From contig NZ_JBAJMW010000001.1 in NCBI RefSeq assembly GCF_036881825.1, forward strand, positions 620,001 to 684,000: DNA of 64,000 nucleotides, given 5' to 3'. The position numbers and the translations under genes were made by a program. This document shows positions 50,435 to 58,693 of this stretch, one piece after another (the stretch's first letter is position 1; every line of letters starts with the position of its first letter). The stretch comes from Tersicoccus mangrovi (GTDB taxonomy: Bacteria; Actinomycetota; Actinomycetes; Actinomycetales; Micrococcaceae). Under the pieces are notes generated by a model. The model did no database searches and was not told the DNA's origin. It saw nothing but the letters and a program-made list of their open reading frames with translations.

Positions 50435-52495
50435 TCAGTAGTCCTTCCTGATCGCCCAGTCCGCCGGTACCGCGCCGCCCGTGCGCACCGCCAGGTCGTG
50501 GAATGCCTGCTTGATCGTGTCCGCGTAGAGGTGCGCGCCGAGGATGCCCGGATGGATCTGGTCCGGCTGCAGCAGGTCCACCCGGCCCGCGATGGCCCGG
50601 TTCCAGTCGGCGACGATGACGTTGCGCCGGCCCTGGACCAGGTCCGCGTACGCCCGGTTGGCCTCCGGCACGAACGAGCTCGCCCCGTAGAGGTTGACGA
50701 GCACGACCATCCGGTCCGGTCCGAGCTTGTCCAGCACCTGCCGCACGACACCGGGATCGGGCACGCCTGCATTCGTGCCGAAGTGCAGGATGACCGCCCG
50801 CGGCATCGTCCCGGCGGCGAGCCGGGCGTCGACCGCGGCGACGCCGTCGGGCCACTGCCGGTTGGATCGCGCGTCGAAGGCCAGGCCGGGGAACCGGTCC
50901 TTCAGGCCGTCCGCGCTGGTGACGACGAGCGAGTCGCCGATCGCGATGATGTCCTGCCCCGCGGGGTACGCCAGCCCCGGTCCCCCGTCGCCGGGCGGCG
51001 GGGAGGACGCCGGCGCCGACGGCACAGGAGCGGCTGACGCGGTGGCGGAAGCAGAGACGGAGGCAGTCGGGGAGGCCGATGCCGTCGCCCGCGGTGCACC
51101 GGGCGACGCACCAGGGGCGCCGGGAGAAGCCGGCGCCCGCGGGGCCGGCGCCGTGTCCGTGATGAGCGACTGGTTCTGCTCGATCGTCGCCTGCACCGCC
51201 GACTTCGCCGGCGCGGTCATCACCCCGAGCACGGCGAACAACACGACGAGCCCCGCCACCCCGGCGAGCACGCGCGGCGCCGTCACGCTCCGGCCGCCCG
51301 ACACGACCGCATCGGCGACCGCACGACCCGCCGACCGGAACCCGTGTCGGCGGATCGGTACCTCGAGCCACCGGTAGGACAGGGCGGAGACCACGACGGT
51401 CACGACCAGCGCGAGGATCCGCACCGTCCACCAGCCGGTGCTGCCGATCGCCGTCGGCACGAGCGCGTCGGCGATCACGAGCGCCGGCCAGTGCCACAGG
51501 TAGATGCCGTAGGACCGCTCCCCGACCCAGGCGACGGGCCGGCTGTCGAGCATCCGCTGCACCGGGCTGGCCCCCTCGAGCAGCGTGAGAACGAGAACCG
51601 TCGTGATGAGGCAGGTCAGCAGGATGCCGCCGCGGTAGGCGAAGGCGCCGTCGGACGCAACGACCGTCATCGCCCCGATCAGGAGCACGAGCGAGCCGAC
51701 CGAGATGGGGACCCGGCGGTGCCGCCACAGCGCACGGCCGAGATCGAGTCCCCGGCCTCCGGCCCACGCGAAGGCCAGGGCGACCCCGAGCAGCAGGCCG
51801 AAGGCGTGGGTGTCCGTGCCGTAGTAGACGCGCGTGGCGTCGGTGCCCGGCGTGTACAGCACGGCCATCATCAGCGCGGAGACGAGGGCGGCGCCCGCGG
51901 CGATCCACGCGCGTGTGCTCCACCGCACGGGCAGCGCCACGAGGCCGAGGAAGAGGAACGGCCAGAGCAGGTAGAACTGCTCCTCGACCGCGAGGGACCA
52001 GAAGTTGACGAACAGCTGCGGCGACGTGTGGGCGAAGTAGCTGGAGCCGGCCGCGATCTCCAGCCAGTTGTTGGAGAACGTGAGGGCGCCGAGGGTCTGC
52101 CGACCGATGCCGACCAGCAGATCGCGGCCTACGAGGAACCCGAGGGCGACGCTGACGGCCACGACGACGGCAAGGGCCGGCAGCAGGCGACGTGCGCGCC
52201 GCAGCCAGAACCGACCGAGCGCCAGCGTCCCGGTGCGTTCCCGCTCACGGATGAGCAGGCTCGTGATGAGGAAGCCGGAGACGACGAAGAAGACGTCCAC
52301 CCCGAGATAGCCGCCGGGCAGCAGCGAGGGGCTGAGGTGGTAGAGCAGGACGGCGACGACGGCGAGCGCCCGCAGGCCGTCCAGGCCGCCGATGTGGCCG
52401 GGCCGATCGGAGCGGTCGAACCCGCGATCGGGCTCCCGGTCGGCGCGCGTCGCGGGCACGACCGGGAGCCCGTCGTCGAGTGTCCTTCGTTCCAC
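50435..52495 (-). CDS. Acyltransferase-3 with C-terminal SGNH hydrolase-like domain (OafA/YrhL type)
   Basis: This 686-residue membrane enzyme probably O-acylates a cell-surface polysaccharide. The acyltransferase-3 part has IGGLDGLRALAVVAVLLYHL, GGYLGVDVFFVVSGFLIT and FVNFWSLAVEEQFYLLWP, with about ten membrane helices to residue 440. After a Ser/Ala/Pro-rich linker (about 455-520), a C-terminal SGNH-like domain begins IIAIGDSLVVTSADG with the Ser nucleophile and ends DQIHPGILGAHLYADTI with the Asp-His pair. Start GTG 52495 has GAGGGG upstream; a longer start at 52549 is possible. It is a solitary gene. Confidence 0.88.
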   Translation of the reverse strand: MERRTLDDGLPVVPATRADREPDRGFDRSDRPGHIGGLDGLRALAVVAVLLYHLSPSLLPGGYLGVDVFFVVSGFLITSLLIRERERTGTLALGRFWLRRARRLLPALAVVVAVSVALGFLVGRDLLVGIGRQTLGALTFSNNWLEIAAGSSYFAHTSPQLFVNFWSLAVEEQFYLLWPFLFLGLVALPVRWSTRAWIAAGAALVSALMMAVLYTPGTDATRVYYGTDTHAFGLLLGVALAFAWAGGRGLDLGRALWRHRRVPISVGSLVLLIGAMTVVASDGAFAYRGGILLTCLITTVLVLTLLEGASPVQRMLDSRPVAWVGERSYGIYLWHWPALVIADALVPTAIGSTGWWTVRILALVVTVVVSALSYRWLEVPIRRHGFRSAGRAVADAVVSGGRSVTAPRVLAGVAGLVVLFAVLGVMTAPAKSAVQATIEQNQSLITDTAPAPRAPASPGAPGASPGAPRATASASPTASVSASATASAAPVPSAPASSPPPGDGGPGLAYPAGQDIIAIGDSLVVTSADGLKDRFPGLAFDARSNRQWPDGVAAVDARLAAGTMPRAVILHFGTNAGVPDPGVVRQVLDKLGPDRMVVLVNLYGASSFVPEANRAYADLVQGRRNVIVADWNRAIAGRVDLLQPDQIHPGILGAHLYADTIKQAFHDLAVRTGGAVPADWAIRKDY

Positions 52496-52617
52496 CGGTG
52501 TCCCCTCGCTCCGGCCCGCCCCTGGTGTTCCAAGGCTAAGCGCCGGCACCGACGGTTCTGCGGCGAACCACCGAACATGACGCCCGGCCCCGTACCGGCC
52601 GCGCCGGCCGGCGGCGT

Positions 52618-52684
52618 TGACTGGTCGATTGTCGTCGAAATCCCGCCCTGGATCGGCCGGAAACCGTCATCTATTGACCAGTCA
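52618..52684. repeat. Separated 9-bp inverted repeat downstream of the first DUF779 gene
   Basis: TGACTGGTC (52618-52626) and GACCAGTCA (52676-52684) are perfect complements 49 bases apart, in the 203-bp gap between the acyltransferase and DUF779 genes. The downstream side of the second DUF779 gene carries a related palindrome at 58258. Confidence 0.45.
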
Positions 52685-52698
52685 GCGAGGGGGAGCCG

Positions 52699-53108
52699 TC
52701 AGGCGCCCATGAGGGTGCTGCGGATGAGGAACCGCTTGCCCTCGGGAGCCTCGACGGAGAAGCCGCTGCCCCGCCCGTCGACGACGTCGACCAGCAGCCG
52801 GGTGTGCCGCCAGTAACCGAACTGCTCCGCCGACATCCAGAACTCGAGTTCTCCGAGCGATCCGGCCCCGGGGGAGGCCGCGGGCAGGTCGAAGACGCCG
52901 AGCAGCACGTCGGCGTCGCCGGTCAGGAACTCGCCCGCCGGATAGCACATGGGCGAGGACCCGTCGCAGCACCCCCCGACTGGTGGAACATCAGCGGTCC
53001 GTGCTGCGCCCACAGTTGCTGCAGCAGCGCGATCGCCGCGGGAGAGAGCGCCACGCGCGACGTGCTCTCCCCCGCGACCACCACCTGCGCGTCCAGCGTC
53101 GCCGTCAT
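52699..53108 (-). pseudogene. DUF779 protein, frameshifted copy
   Basis: The N-terminal half (MTATLDAQVVVAGESTSRVALSPAAIALL to MFHQSGG) and the C-terminal half (GGCCDGSSPMCYPAGEFL to the end) lie in different frames. Compared with the intact copy at 58274, one base is missing at a run of six C (52972-52977), where the intact copy reads CCCGCCGG. Restoring one base gives a full-length protein of about 136 residues. Either this copy is a recent pseudogene or the base call is wrong. DUF779 genes commonly sit with alcohol or aldehyde dehydrogenases, as here; their function is unknown, and the conserved cysteines (GGCCDGSSPMC) suggest metal binding. Confidence 0.8.
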
Positions 53109-53190
53109 CGGGAGTACCACCGGATCGAGAGGGCTGCTGGGCTGGAGGTCACGGGTGTCCTTCCGCAGGTCCGTCGCTGTGCACGACAGG

Positions 53191-54225
53191 CTACGGCACG
53201 AGGATCGCCCGGCCCCGGACACGGCCGCCGTCGAGGTCCGCGATCGCCTGGGCGAAGTCGTCGAGCGCGTACTTCTGGGTGTGCAGCGTGACGGAGCCCC
53301 GGGCCGCGAGCGCCATCAGGTCCTGGAGGTCGTTGTAGGAGCCGACCAGGTTGCCGATGATGTTGATCTCGTTCGAGACCAGGTCGATGGTGGGCACGGA
53401 GATGTTCTCGCCGTACCCGACGACGTAGTAATTGCCGGCGCCGCGCAGCATCGCCACGCCCTCGGCGGTGGCCCCGCCCTCACCCACGAAGTCGATCAGG
53501 GCCTCGGCCCCGTTCCCTCCGGTCAGCTCGAGCACCTTCTCCACCTGAGAGCCGTCCGCGAGCACGCCCACGTCGGCGCCGATCGACTCGGCGAGCTGCA
53601 GCGCGTCCGGGTTGCGGTCGACGACGACGATCCGGGCCGGCGTCAGCGCCTTGAGCACCTGGATGCCGATGTGGCCGAGGCCGCCGGCGCCGATCACGAC
53701 GCACGTGTCCCGCGGGGTGAGGTGCTTCACCGCCTTCGCCGCCGCGTGGTAGGCCGTCAGGCCGGCGTCGGCGAGCGCGGCGACGTCGGCCGGTTCGAGC
53801 GCGTCGTCGATCCTGACCACCGAGCGGGCCGAGGTGAGCAGGTACTCGGCGTAGCCGCCGTCGGTGTCGATGCCGGGAAACCTGCTGTTCTCGCAGTGCA
53901 CGTCGTCCCCGGATCGGCAGGCCCGGCACAGGCCGCACGTGATCAGCGGGTGCAGGATCACCTTGTCGCCCGCTCTGACGTTGGTCACCGCGCTGCCCAC
54001 GGCGTCGACCCAGCCGGCGTTCTCGTGGCCGATCGTGTAGGGCAGGGCGACCTGCGACTTCTCGGCCCACTGGCCCTCGAGGATGTGCAGGTCCGTCCGG
54101 CACACCCCGGCGCCGCCGATCCGCACCACGACGTCCCACGGCCCATTCGCCTCGGGCTTCGGGACCTCGGCCATCGTCAAGTCGTCGTGGTAGCCCACGA
54201 CCTGCACCGCGCGCATCGTGCTCAT
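53191..54225 (-). CDS. NAD-dependent zinc alcohol dehydrogenase (Prm/Mim-cluster type)
   Basis: This 344-residue medium-chain alcohol dehydrogenase has catalytic zinc ligands C42 and H67-E68, structural zinc cysteines C97, C100, C103 and C111, and the Rossmann motif VIGAGGLGHIGIQ. It is the third gene of an amidohydrolase-DUF59-alcohol dehydrogenase operon. That order is known from propane/acetone monooxygenase (Prm/Mim) clusters, where the dehydrogenase handles the alcohol product. ATG 54225 follows AAGGAGAGC, one base after the DUF59 stop. No monooxygenase genes are present here. Confidence 0.88.
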   Translation of the reverse strand: MSTMRAVQVVGYHDDLTMAEVPKPEANGPWDVVVRIGGAGVCRTDLHILEGQWAEKSQVALPYTIGHENAGWVDAVGSAVTNVRAGDKVILHPLITCGLCRACRSGDDVHCENSRFPGIDTDGGYAEYLLTSARSVVRIDDALEPADVAALADAGLTAYHAAAKAVKHLTPRDTCVVIGAGGLGHIGIQVLKALTPARIVVVDRNPDALQLAESIGADVGVLADGSQVEKVLELTGGNGAEALIDFVGEGGATAEGVAMLRGAGNYYVVGYGENISVPTIDLVSNEINIIGNLVGSYNDLQDLMALAARGSVTLHTQKYALDDFAQAIADLDGGRVRGRAILVP

Positions 54226-54226
54226 G

Positions 54227-55090
54227 TCAGCTCTCCTTCACGTGGATGGGAATGAGGTGGTGATGGTCCGCCGGCTCGGCGCCGTCGACCCGCTCCGTCT
54301 GGTCGGTGCCGGACCCCGCGTAGCGCGTGCGCAGCAGACCACGGCAGAAGTGGGCGTTGCCGTCGATCGAGATGCGCGTGGACCGGGCGCGGCGCAGGGC
54401 CAGCGGCACGGCGTCGGGCGGGTAGCCGTGCCCGTCCTGGTCGACCAGCACGACGGCGTTCGGCCGGCTCGGCAGGCCGAGCGCCTCGCGCCGGCGCACC
54501 AGCGCATCCGTGTGCCGTCCCGCGGGCAGGTCGGCGAGCGTCACGGTGCCCACGGCCGCCTCGACCAGGGACGGATCGGCGCGCAGGAGTTCGGTCAGGC
54601 AGCGCTCGGCCGCGGCGGTGTGCGCCTTCCGTTTGAAGGTCAGCCGCAGCTCCTCGAGGTCCTGCTCGGCCTCGTGCCGGAACGTGCCCCGGTACCCGGC
54701 GTCGGCGGCAAGGCCGGCGTTGATCAGGTCCGAGTCGTGGTGGTCGTCGAGCTCGACCACCACCGTGTCGATCCCGGGCAGTGCAGCGACCGCGTCCTTG
54801 GCGTCCGAGGCCATCAGGTACGCGAAGTTCGGCGAGCAGAACGAGGTGGGCAGGCGGAGGTGGATGACGGCCGCCACCGCGGCCGACGACGACGCCGGAG
54901 CGTCACCGCCGGGCCGGGCGTGCACGTCGATCGAGCGGACGAACCCGAGATCGGTGATCGGCTCGTCGAGCTCCGGGTCGACCACGGTGGCGAGGGCCGC
55001 GACGACGGCGGCCCGCAGCGGGTCGTCGGCGCCGGATCCGAGGACGCCGGCCACCTCGACCGGTGGCCGCTCGGCCTGGACCGCCGTCAC
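54227..55090 (-). CDS. DUF59-domain protein of the Prm/Mim accessory type
   Basis: This 287-residue protein has an N-terminal DUF59 (MIP18-like) domain with LATVVDPELDEPITDLGFV and HLRLPTSFCSPNFAYLMASDA carrying a conserved cysteine. The C-terminal half, with LEELRLTFKRKAHTAAAERC, is unlike plain Fe-S assembly proteins. Proteins of this kind accompany binuclear-iron monooxygenase clusters and are presumed maturation factors. GTG 55090 overlaps the amidohydrolase stop (GTGA). Confidence 0.8.
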   Translation of the reverse strand: MTAVQAERPPVEVAGVLGSGADDPLRAAVVAALATVVDPELDEPITDLGFVRSIDVHARPGGDAPASSSAAVAAVIHLRLPTSFCSPNFAYLMASDAKDAVAALPGIDTVVVELDDHHDSDLINAGLAADAGYRGTFRHEAEQDLEELRLTFKRKAHTAAAERCLTELLRADPSLVEAAVGTVTLADLPAGRHTDALVRRREALGLPSRPNAVVLVDQDGHGYPPDAVPLALRRARSTRISIDGNAHFCRGLLRTRYAGSGTDQTERVDGAEPADHHHLIPIHVKES

Positions 55091-56148
55091 CGCGCGTCCC
55101 CGGCGGTCCCCGCCCCGATGTCGGCCAGCTCCGACTGCCGCGGCCCGGTGGCCGTCTCGTCCGCCTCCGGGACCCGCAGCTCCTCGGGCACCGGGATGTC
55201 GTACATCGCCGCGGCGTTCAGGCCCAGGATCTTCTTCTTCTGGGCGACGGTCAGCGGCGCGTACTCCGTCATGTCCTCGGGGATCTGGAAGTCCACGAAC
55301 CGCTCGACCAGCCAGCGCGGGGTCCACAGGGCGTAGTCGCTGGAGAAGAAGATGCGGTCCTCACCGATCCAGTAGAGGAGTTCACCGAGGATTTGCGCGA
55401 AGTACCGCGGCCGGGTGTGCATGAACGGCATCGCGACGGCCAGACCGCCGTAAACGTTGGGCTCCTGGGTCGCGATCCAGCAGAAGTCCTCGAGCCGCGG
55501 CAGGCCGACGTGCTCCACGACGAAGTTGAGGTCGGTGAAGTCTGAGGCGGCGTGGTCGACGTCGGCGACGTCGAAGGCGTCCCGGTCCAGCGGGCGAATC
55601 GTGGGGCCCTTGTGGACGTGGATGTTCTTCACGCCGAGCTTCTGGCATTCCTCGAAGTACCGGTAGGTCTCCGGGTCGGAGAGCTTGTACCCGCGGGAGT
55701 CCCCGTGCCACTCGGCGGTGTAGAGCTTGACGCCGGTGAAGCCCATCCGCTCGTGGTCGGCGCGGAGCCGCTCGAGCCCGTTCTCCCCGTTGCGCGGGTC
55801 GAAGCAGTGGTTGTAGGTCAGCTTGTCCGGATGGGCTGCGGCCAGGCCGTACGCCTCCTCGGTCTGGCCGAACCCGCGCTTGTAGAACTCGCCGAGGTAC
55901 GCCGGCTGGAAGATGGCGTGGTCCACGTAGCCGTCGGTGAAGAGGTCCTTCATCAACCGCTCGCCACCCTGATACAGGTAGTCCTCATAGGTCCACAGCT
56001 CCGACTCGGGCGAGAGGTTGCGGTGGTAGTCGTAGAAGCAGTCGATGAACTGCTTGCCGTGGATGTTGCGCTGGTTCTCCGGCCGGGCGTCCCAGAGGGC
56101 GATGTGCGCATCGACGATGAAGTAGCGCTCGCCATCCTTGCTGTACAT
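55087..56148 (-). CDS. Amidohydrolase of the Prm/Mim accessory type
   Basis: This 353-residue TIM-barrel protein of the amidohydrolase-2 kind begins FIVDAHIALWDARPENQRNIHG. It has GVKLYTAEWHGDSRGYKL, VKNIHVHKGPTIRPLD and LNFVVEHVGLPRLEDF, with metal-site candidates H14, H180-region and H212-region, and FFSSDYALWTPRWLV near the C terminus. It is first in the operon. In propane/acetone monooxygenase clusters the equivalent gene follows the hydroxylase genes; its reaction is unproven. ATG 56148 has AAGGAGAC upstream. A perfect palindrome lies 82-96 bp upstream. Confidence 0.83.
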   Translation of the reverse strand: MYSKDGERYFIVDAHIALWDARPENQRNIHGKQFIDCFYDYHRNLSPESELWTYEDYLYQGGERLMKDLFTDGYVDHAIFQPAYLGEFYKRGFGQTEEAYGLAAAHPDKLTYNHCFDPRNGENGLERLRADHERMGFTGVKLYTAEWHGDSRGYKLSDPETYRYFEECQKLGVKNIHVHKGPTIRPLDRDAFDVADVDHAASDFTDLNFVVEHVGLPRLEDFCWIATQEPNVYGGLAVAMPFMHTRPRYFAQILGELLYWIGEDRIFFSSDYALWTPRWLVERFVDFQIPEDMTEYAPLTVAQKKKILGLNAAAMYDIPVPEELRVPEADETATGPRQSELADIGAGTAGDAR

Positions 56149-56229
56149 GACTGTCTCCTTCTCGCGACCGTCGTGGTCGCCGTGGACATCACGGTAGGGA
56201 CGACGGCGCGGCGCCGGGACGGTCGCGGT

Positions 56230-56244
56230 GTCTCATTCTGAGAC
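56230..56244. promoter_or_regulatory. Perfect operator palindrome GTCTCATTCTGAGAC
   Basis: GTCTCA and TGAGAC arms flank TTC in the 167-bp region between the amidohydrolase operon and the divergent GAF/Fis regulator. It is the best candidate binding site for that activator. Confidence 0.65.
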
Positions 56245-56315
56245 GTGGGTCACAGTAGCGGTCTATCCTCGAGAGGGAGCGGGGACCTCGGCGCTGAGGC
56301 AGGAGTGCGGTGCGG

Positions 56316-57797
56316 ATGCCGGACCATCACTCGCGGCGGTCGACCGCGACGTCGCAGGGTGCCGTGATGCCGGCATCCCGCCGCATCCTCGCGTCGTGGC
56401 AGCGCAGCGAGGGGTACGGGGTCTCCCCCGAGTCGATCGATCCGGTGTGGACCGGGGAGGTGATCGCGGACTCGTTGTTCTTCACGTGCGGGCGCGAGGT
56501 GCTCACGGCCCTGCACGCCACGCTCGCGGACGAGCCGGTCAGTCTGATGCTCACGGACCCGGACGGGCTGGTCCTGAACCGCATCAGCTCGGACCCGTCA
56601 CTCCTGCAGGCCCTGGACAGGGTTCATCTCGCCCCGGGTTTCGCGTTCTCCGAGCGGGAGGCCGGCACGACGGGTCTCGGCCTCGCCCTCGCCGACCGGT
56701 CCCCCAGCCTCGTGCGGGCCGAGGAGCACTACAACGCAAGCCTGGCCGGGTACACATGCGCGGCCGTTCCCGTGCTGGACCCGCTCACCGGCCGGCTGGA
56801 GGGCAGCGTCAACATCACCACCTGGTCCCGGCAGTCCCATGGCCTCCTGCTCGCCCTGGCCCAGTCCGCCGCCGGCAACACCGCCGCCCTCATGCTCGCT
56901 CGCGCGGGCGGCCGGACACCACGGCCGCAGCCGGCCGGAGCGGTGTTCCGGATCCACGGACTCCGCCTCGCTCCCACCGCGGAGACCCTCCGGGAGATGT
57001 CCTCCGCCTGGGGCGACGCCGTCGAGAGGACGGCCGGGGCGCTGGCGGCGGGGCGACCCGTGGCGGTGGTCGGTGAGCGGGGCTCGGGCCGGGCGACCGT
57101 GCTGGCGCAGGCCCTGCGGCGAGCACGACCGGGCGTGCGTATCCTCGCGGCCGACACCCCGGACCCCACCCAGGTGGAGGCTTGGCTCTCCCTGTGGATG
57201 CCCGAACTGGCGAAGCCCGAGACCGCCGTCATCGTCCAGAACGTGGACGCGCTGCCCGCGTGGGCCGCCCACGAGATGCAGGCCGGGATCCTCCGGGCGG
57301 CCGGGAGCGCCGGGGCGGCGCTCTGGGCGACGACGGCCGGCCTGCTGCCGGACGTACCGCCGCCCCTCGCGGCGCTCGTGGCCACCGTCGTCGACCTGCC
57401 GCCCCTGCGGGAGCGGACGGCGGACGTGATGCCGATCGCCCGGCATGCGGCCCGTGAGGCGCGGCTGCGTGAGGTGGCGTTCACCCGCGCCGCCGAGCAC
57501 GCCCTGACCTCCCACGCGTGGCCCGGCAACGCCGCCGAACTCGTCCGCGTCGTCCGAGCGGCGGCCTCGCGCACCGACACGGTCGACGTCCAGCACCTGC
57601 CCCCGGACGTGCTCAGCCCCGCCCGGTCCCGCCTCACCCGGCTCGAGGCGCTCGAGCGGGACGAGATCATCCGCAGCCTCGCCCGGCCCGGCACGACCGT
57701 GGGTCGGGCCGCAGCGGAGATCGGCATCAGCCGGGCCACCATGTACCGGCGGATGGCACGGCTGGGGATCAGCGTGCCGACCGGTCCCGGCGGTTAG
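56316..57797 (+). CDS. GAF/Fis-type transcriptional activator (MimR/AcoR-like)
   Basis: This protein of about 493 residues has an N-terminal GAF-containing sensor (about 30-200, with FSEREAGTTGLGLALADRS) and a central region related to NtrC-type AAA+ domains. The Walker A is degenerate (GERGSGRATV), and there is no GAFTGA loop. A C-terminal Fis-type HTH follows (TVGRAAAEIGISRATMYRRMARLG). Lack of GAFTGA fits actinobacteria, which have no sigma-54. ATG 56316 and GTG 56310 are both possible starts, with AGGAG at 56301. It should activate the divergent amidohydrolase-DUF59-ADH operon. Confidence 0.87.
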   Translation: MPDHHSRRSTATSQGAVMPASRRILASWQRSEGYGVSPESIDPVWTGEVIADSLFFTCGREVLTALHATLADEPVSLMLTDPDGLVLNRISSDPSLLQALDRVHLAPGFAFSEREAGTTGLGLALADRSPSLVRAEEHYNASLAGYTCAAVPVLDPLTGRLEGSVNITTWSRQSHGLLLALAQSAAGNTAALMLARAGGRTPRPQPAGAVFRIHGLRLAPTAETLREMSSAWGDAVERTAGALAAGRPVAVVGERGSGRATVLAQALRRARPGVRILAADTPDPTQVEAWLSLWMPELAKPETAVIVQNVDALPAWAAHEMQAGILRAAGSAGAALWATTAGLLPDVPPPLAALVATVVDLPPLRERTADVMPIARHAAREARLREVAFTRAAEHALTSHAWPGNAAELVRVVRAAASRTDTVDVQHLPPDVLSPARSRLTRLEALERDEIIRSLARPGTTVGRAAAEIGISRATMYRRMARLGISVPTGPGG

Positions 57798-57967
57798 ACC
57801 GGGTTGATGTCGGCGAGACTGCGCCGGGTGGTCCGCGGCCCGCGCACATCGTCGAGGACGAGCAGTACGCCGCTTGGAACATGATTCAGCGCCTGCCCGT
57901 CTCGACCGGCGAGCAGGTGCTCGAGGACGTCGGCTTCCCCGGCATCGTGCCGGTCATCGGGGAGAAG
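57798..57967 (+). other. Coding-like remnant of unknown origin
   Basis: One frame reads GPRPAHIVEDEQYAAWN and then QVLEDVGFPGIVPVIGEK without a start codon, looking like the end of a real protein. I cannot name the family. It abuts an HMG-CoA lyase remnant in another frame, so this gap between regulator and DUF779 gene looks like a deletion scar. Confidence 0.45.
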
Positions 57968-58260
57968 TCGCCCTCGCCGCCGCGTCGGCCGGCGCCTCCG
58001 TCGTCGACGGCGCCCTCGGGGGCCTCGGCGGCTGCCCCTTCGCGCCCGGCGCCAGCGGCAACACCTCGAGCGAGGACCTGCTGTTCGCGACCCGGCCGGC
58101 GTGGCTCGACCCCGCCGACTTCGCCGAGATCGTCCGGCTGTCCGAGGCGGTGCTCGGCGACGTCGACGAGCCGAACCGCTCCCGCGCCGCCCAGGGTGCC
58201 CGGTCCCGGGCCGACGCCTTCCCCTGGGTCATCCCGGGCGAGCGCGATCCGTCACACTGA
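57968..58260 (+). pseudogene. Hydroxymethylglutaryl-CoA lyase, C-terminal remnant
   Basis: The frame encodes ALAAASAGASVVDGALGG and LGGCPFAPGASGNTSSEDLL, the conserved C-terminal part of HMG-CoA lyase-type enzymes (GGLGGCP-APGA-GN, with the catalytic-loop Cys), then about 60 further residues to a stop at 58258. The N-terminal 200 residues are absent. Together with the preceding remnant it suggests a deletion between the activator gene and the dehydrogenase module. Confidence 0.75.
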
Positions 58261-58267
58261 CCGGTCA
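58258..58267. promoter_or_regulatory. Perfect 10-bp palindrome TGACCGGTCA
   Basis: It lies 6 bp downstream of the second DUF779 stop, overlapping the stop of the lyase remnant. Related half-sites (GACTGGTC/GACCAGTC) lie downstream of the first DUF779 gene. Confidence 0.35.
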
Positions 58268-58273
58268 AATCCC

Positions 58274-58693
58274 TCACGTGCCGATGAGCGTGCTGCGGAT
58301 GAGGAAGCGTTTACCCTCGGGCGCCTCCACGGAGAAGCCGCTGCCGCGGCCGTCGACGACGTCGACGAGCAGCCGGGTGTGCCGCCAGTAGGCGAACTGC
58401 TCCACCGACATCCAGAACTCGAGCTCCCCGAGAGCGGCGCCGCCGGTTGAGGCGTCCCCCGCGGGCAGGTCGAACACCCCGAGCAGGACGTCGGCGTCCC
58501 CGGTCAGGAACTCTCCGGCCGGATAGCACATGGGCGAGGAGCCGTCGCAGCACCCGCCGGACTGGTGGAACATCAGCGGGCCGTGCTGGTCCCACAGCTG
58601 TTGCAGCAGGGCGATCGCCGCCGGGCAGAGAGCCACGCGGGACTCCGTCTCCCCGGCGACGACGACCCGCGCGTCGAGGGCCGACTCAGGCAT
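58274..58693 (-). CDS. DUF779 family protein, intact copy
   Basis: This 139-residue protein is typical of DUF779: VALCPAAIALLQQLWDQHGPLMFHQ, GGCCDGSSPMCYPAGEF with three cysteines, GELEFWMSVEQFAYWRHTRLL, and a C-terminal GKRFLIRST. The family is found next to exaC-type aldehyde dehydrogenases and alcohol dehydrogenases, and is presumed to assist them. ATG 58693 overlaps the end of the adhP-like gene by 8 bp. A diverged, frameshifted copy lies at 52699. Confidence 0.85.
   Translation of the reverse strand: MPESALDARVVVAGETESRVALCPAAIALLQQLWDQHGPLMFHQSGGCCDGSSPMCYPAGEFLTGDADVLLGVFDLPAGDASTGGAALGELEFWMSVEQFAYWRHTRLLVDVVDGRGSGFSVEAPEGKRFLIRSTLIGT

Noticed and set aside
52960..52985. Programmed ribosomal frameshift in the DUF779 copy
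   Set aside because: No downstream structure or slippery heptamer is evident beyond the C run, and the paralog needs no shift. A deletion or base-call error is simpler.
56149..56315. Sigma-54 (-24/-12) promoter for the amidohydrolase operon
   Set aside because: The activator lacks GAFTGA, actinobacteria lack sigma-54, and no GG-N10-GC element stands out.
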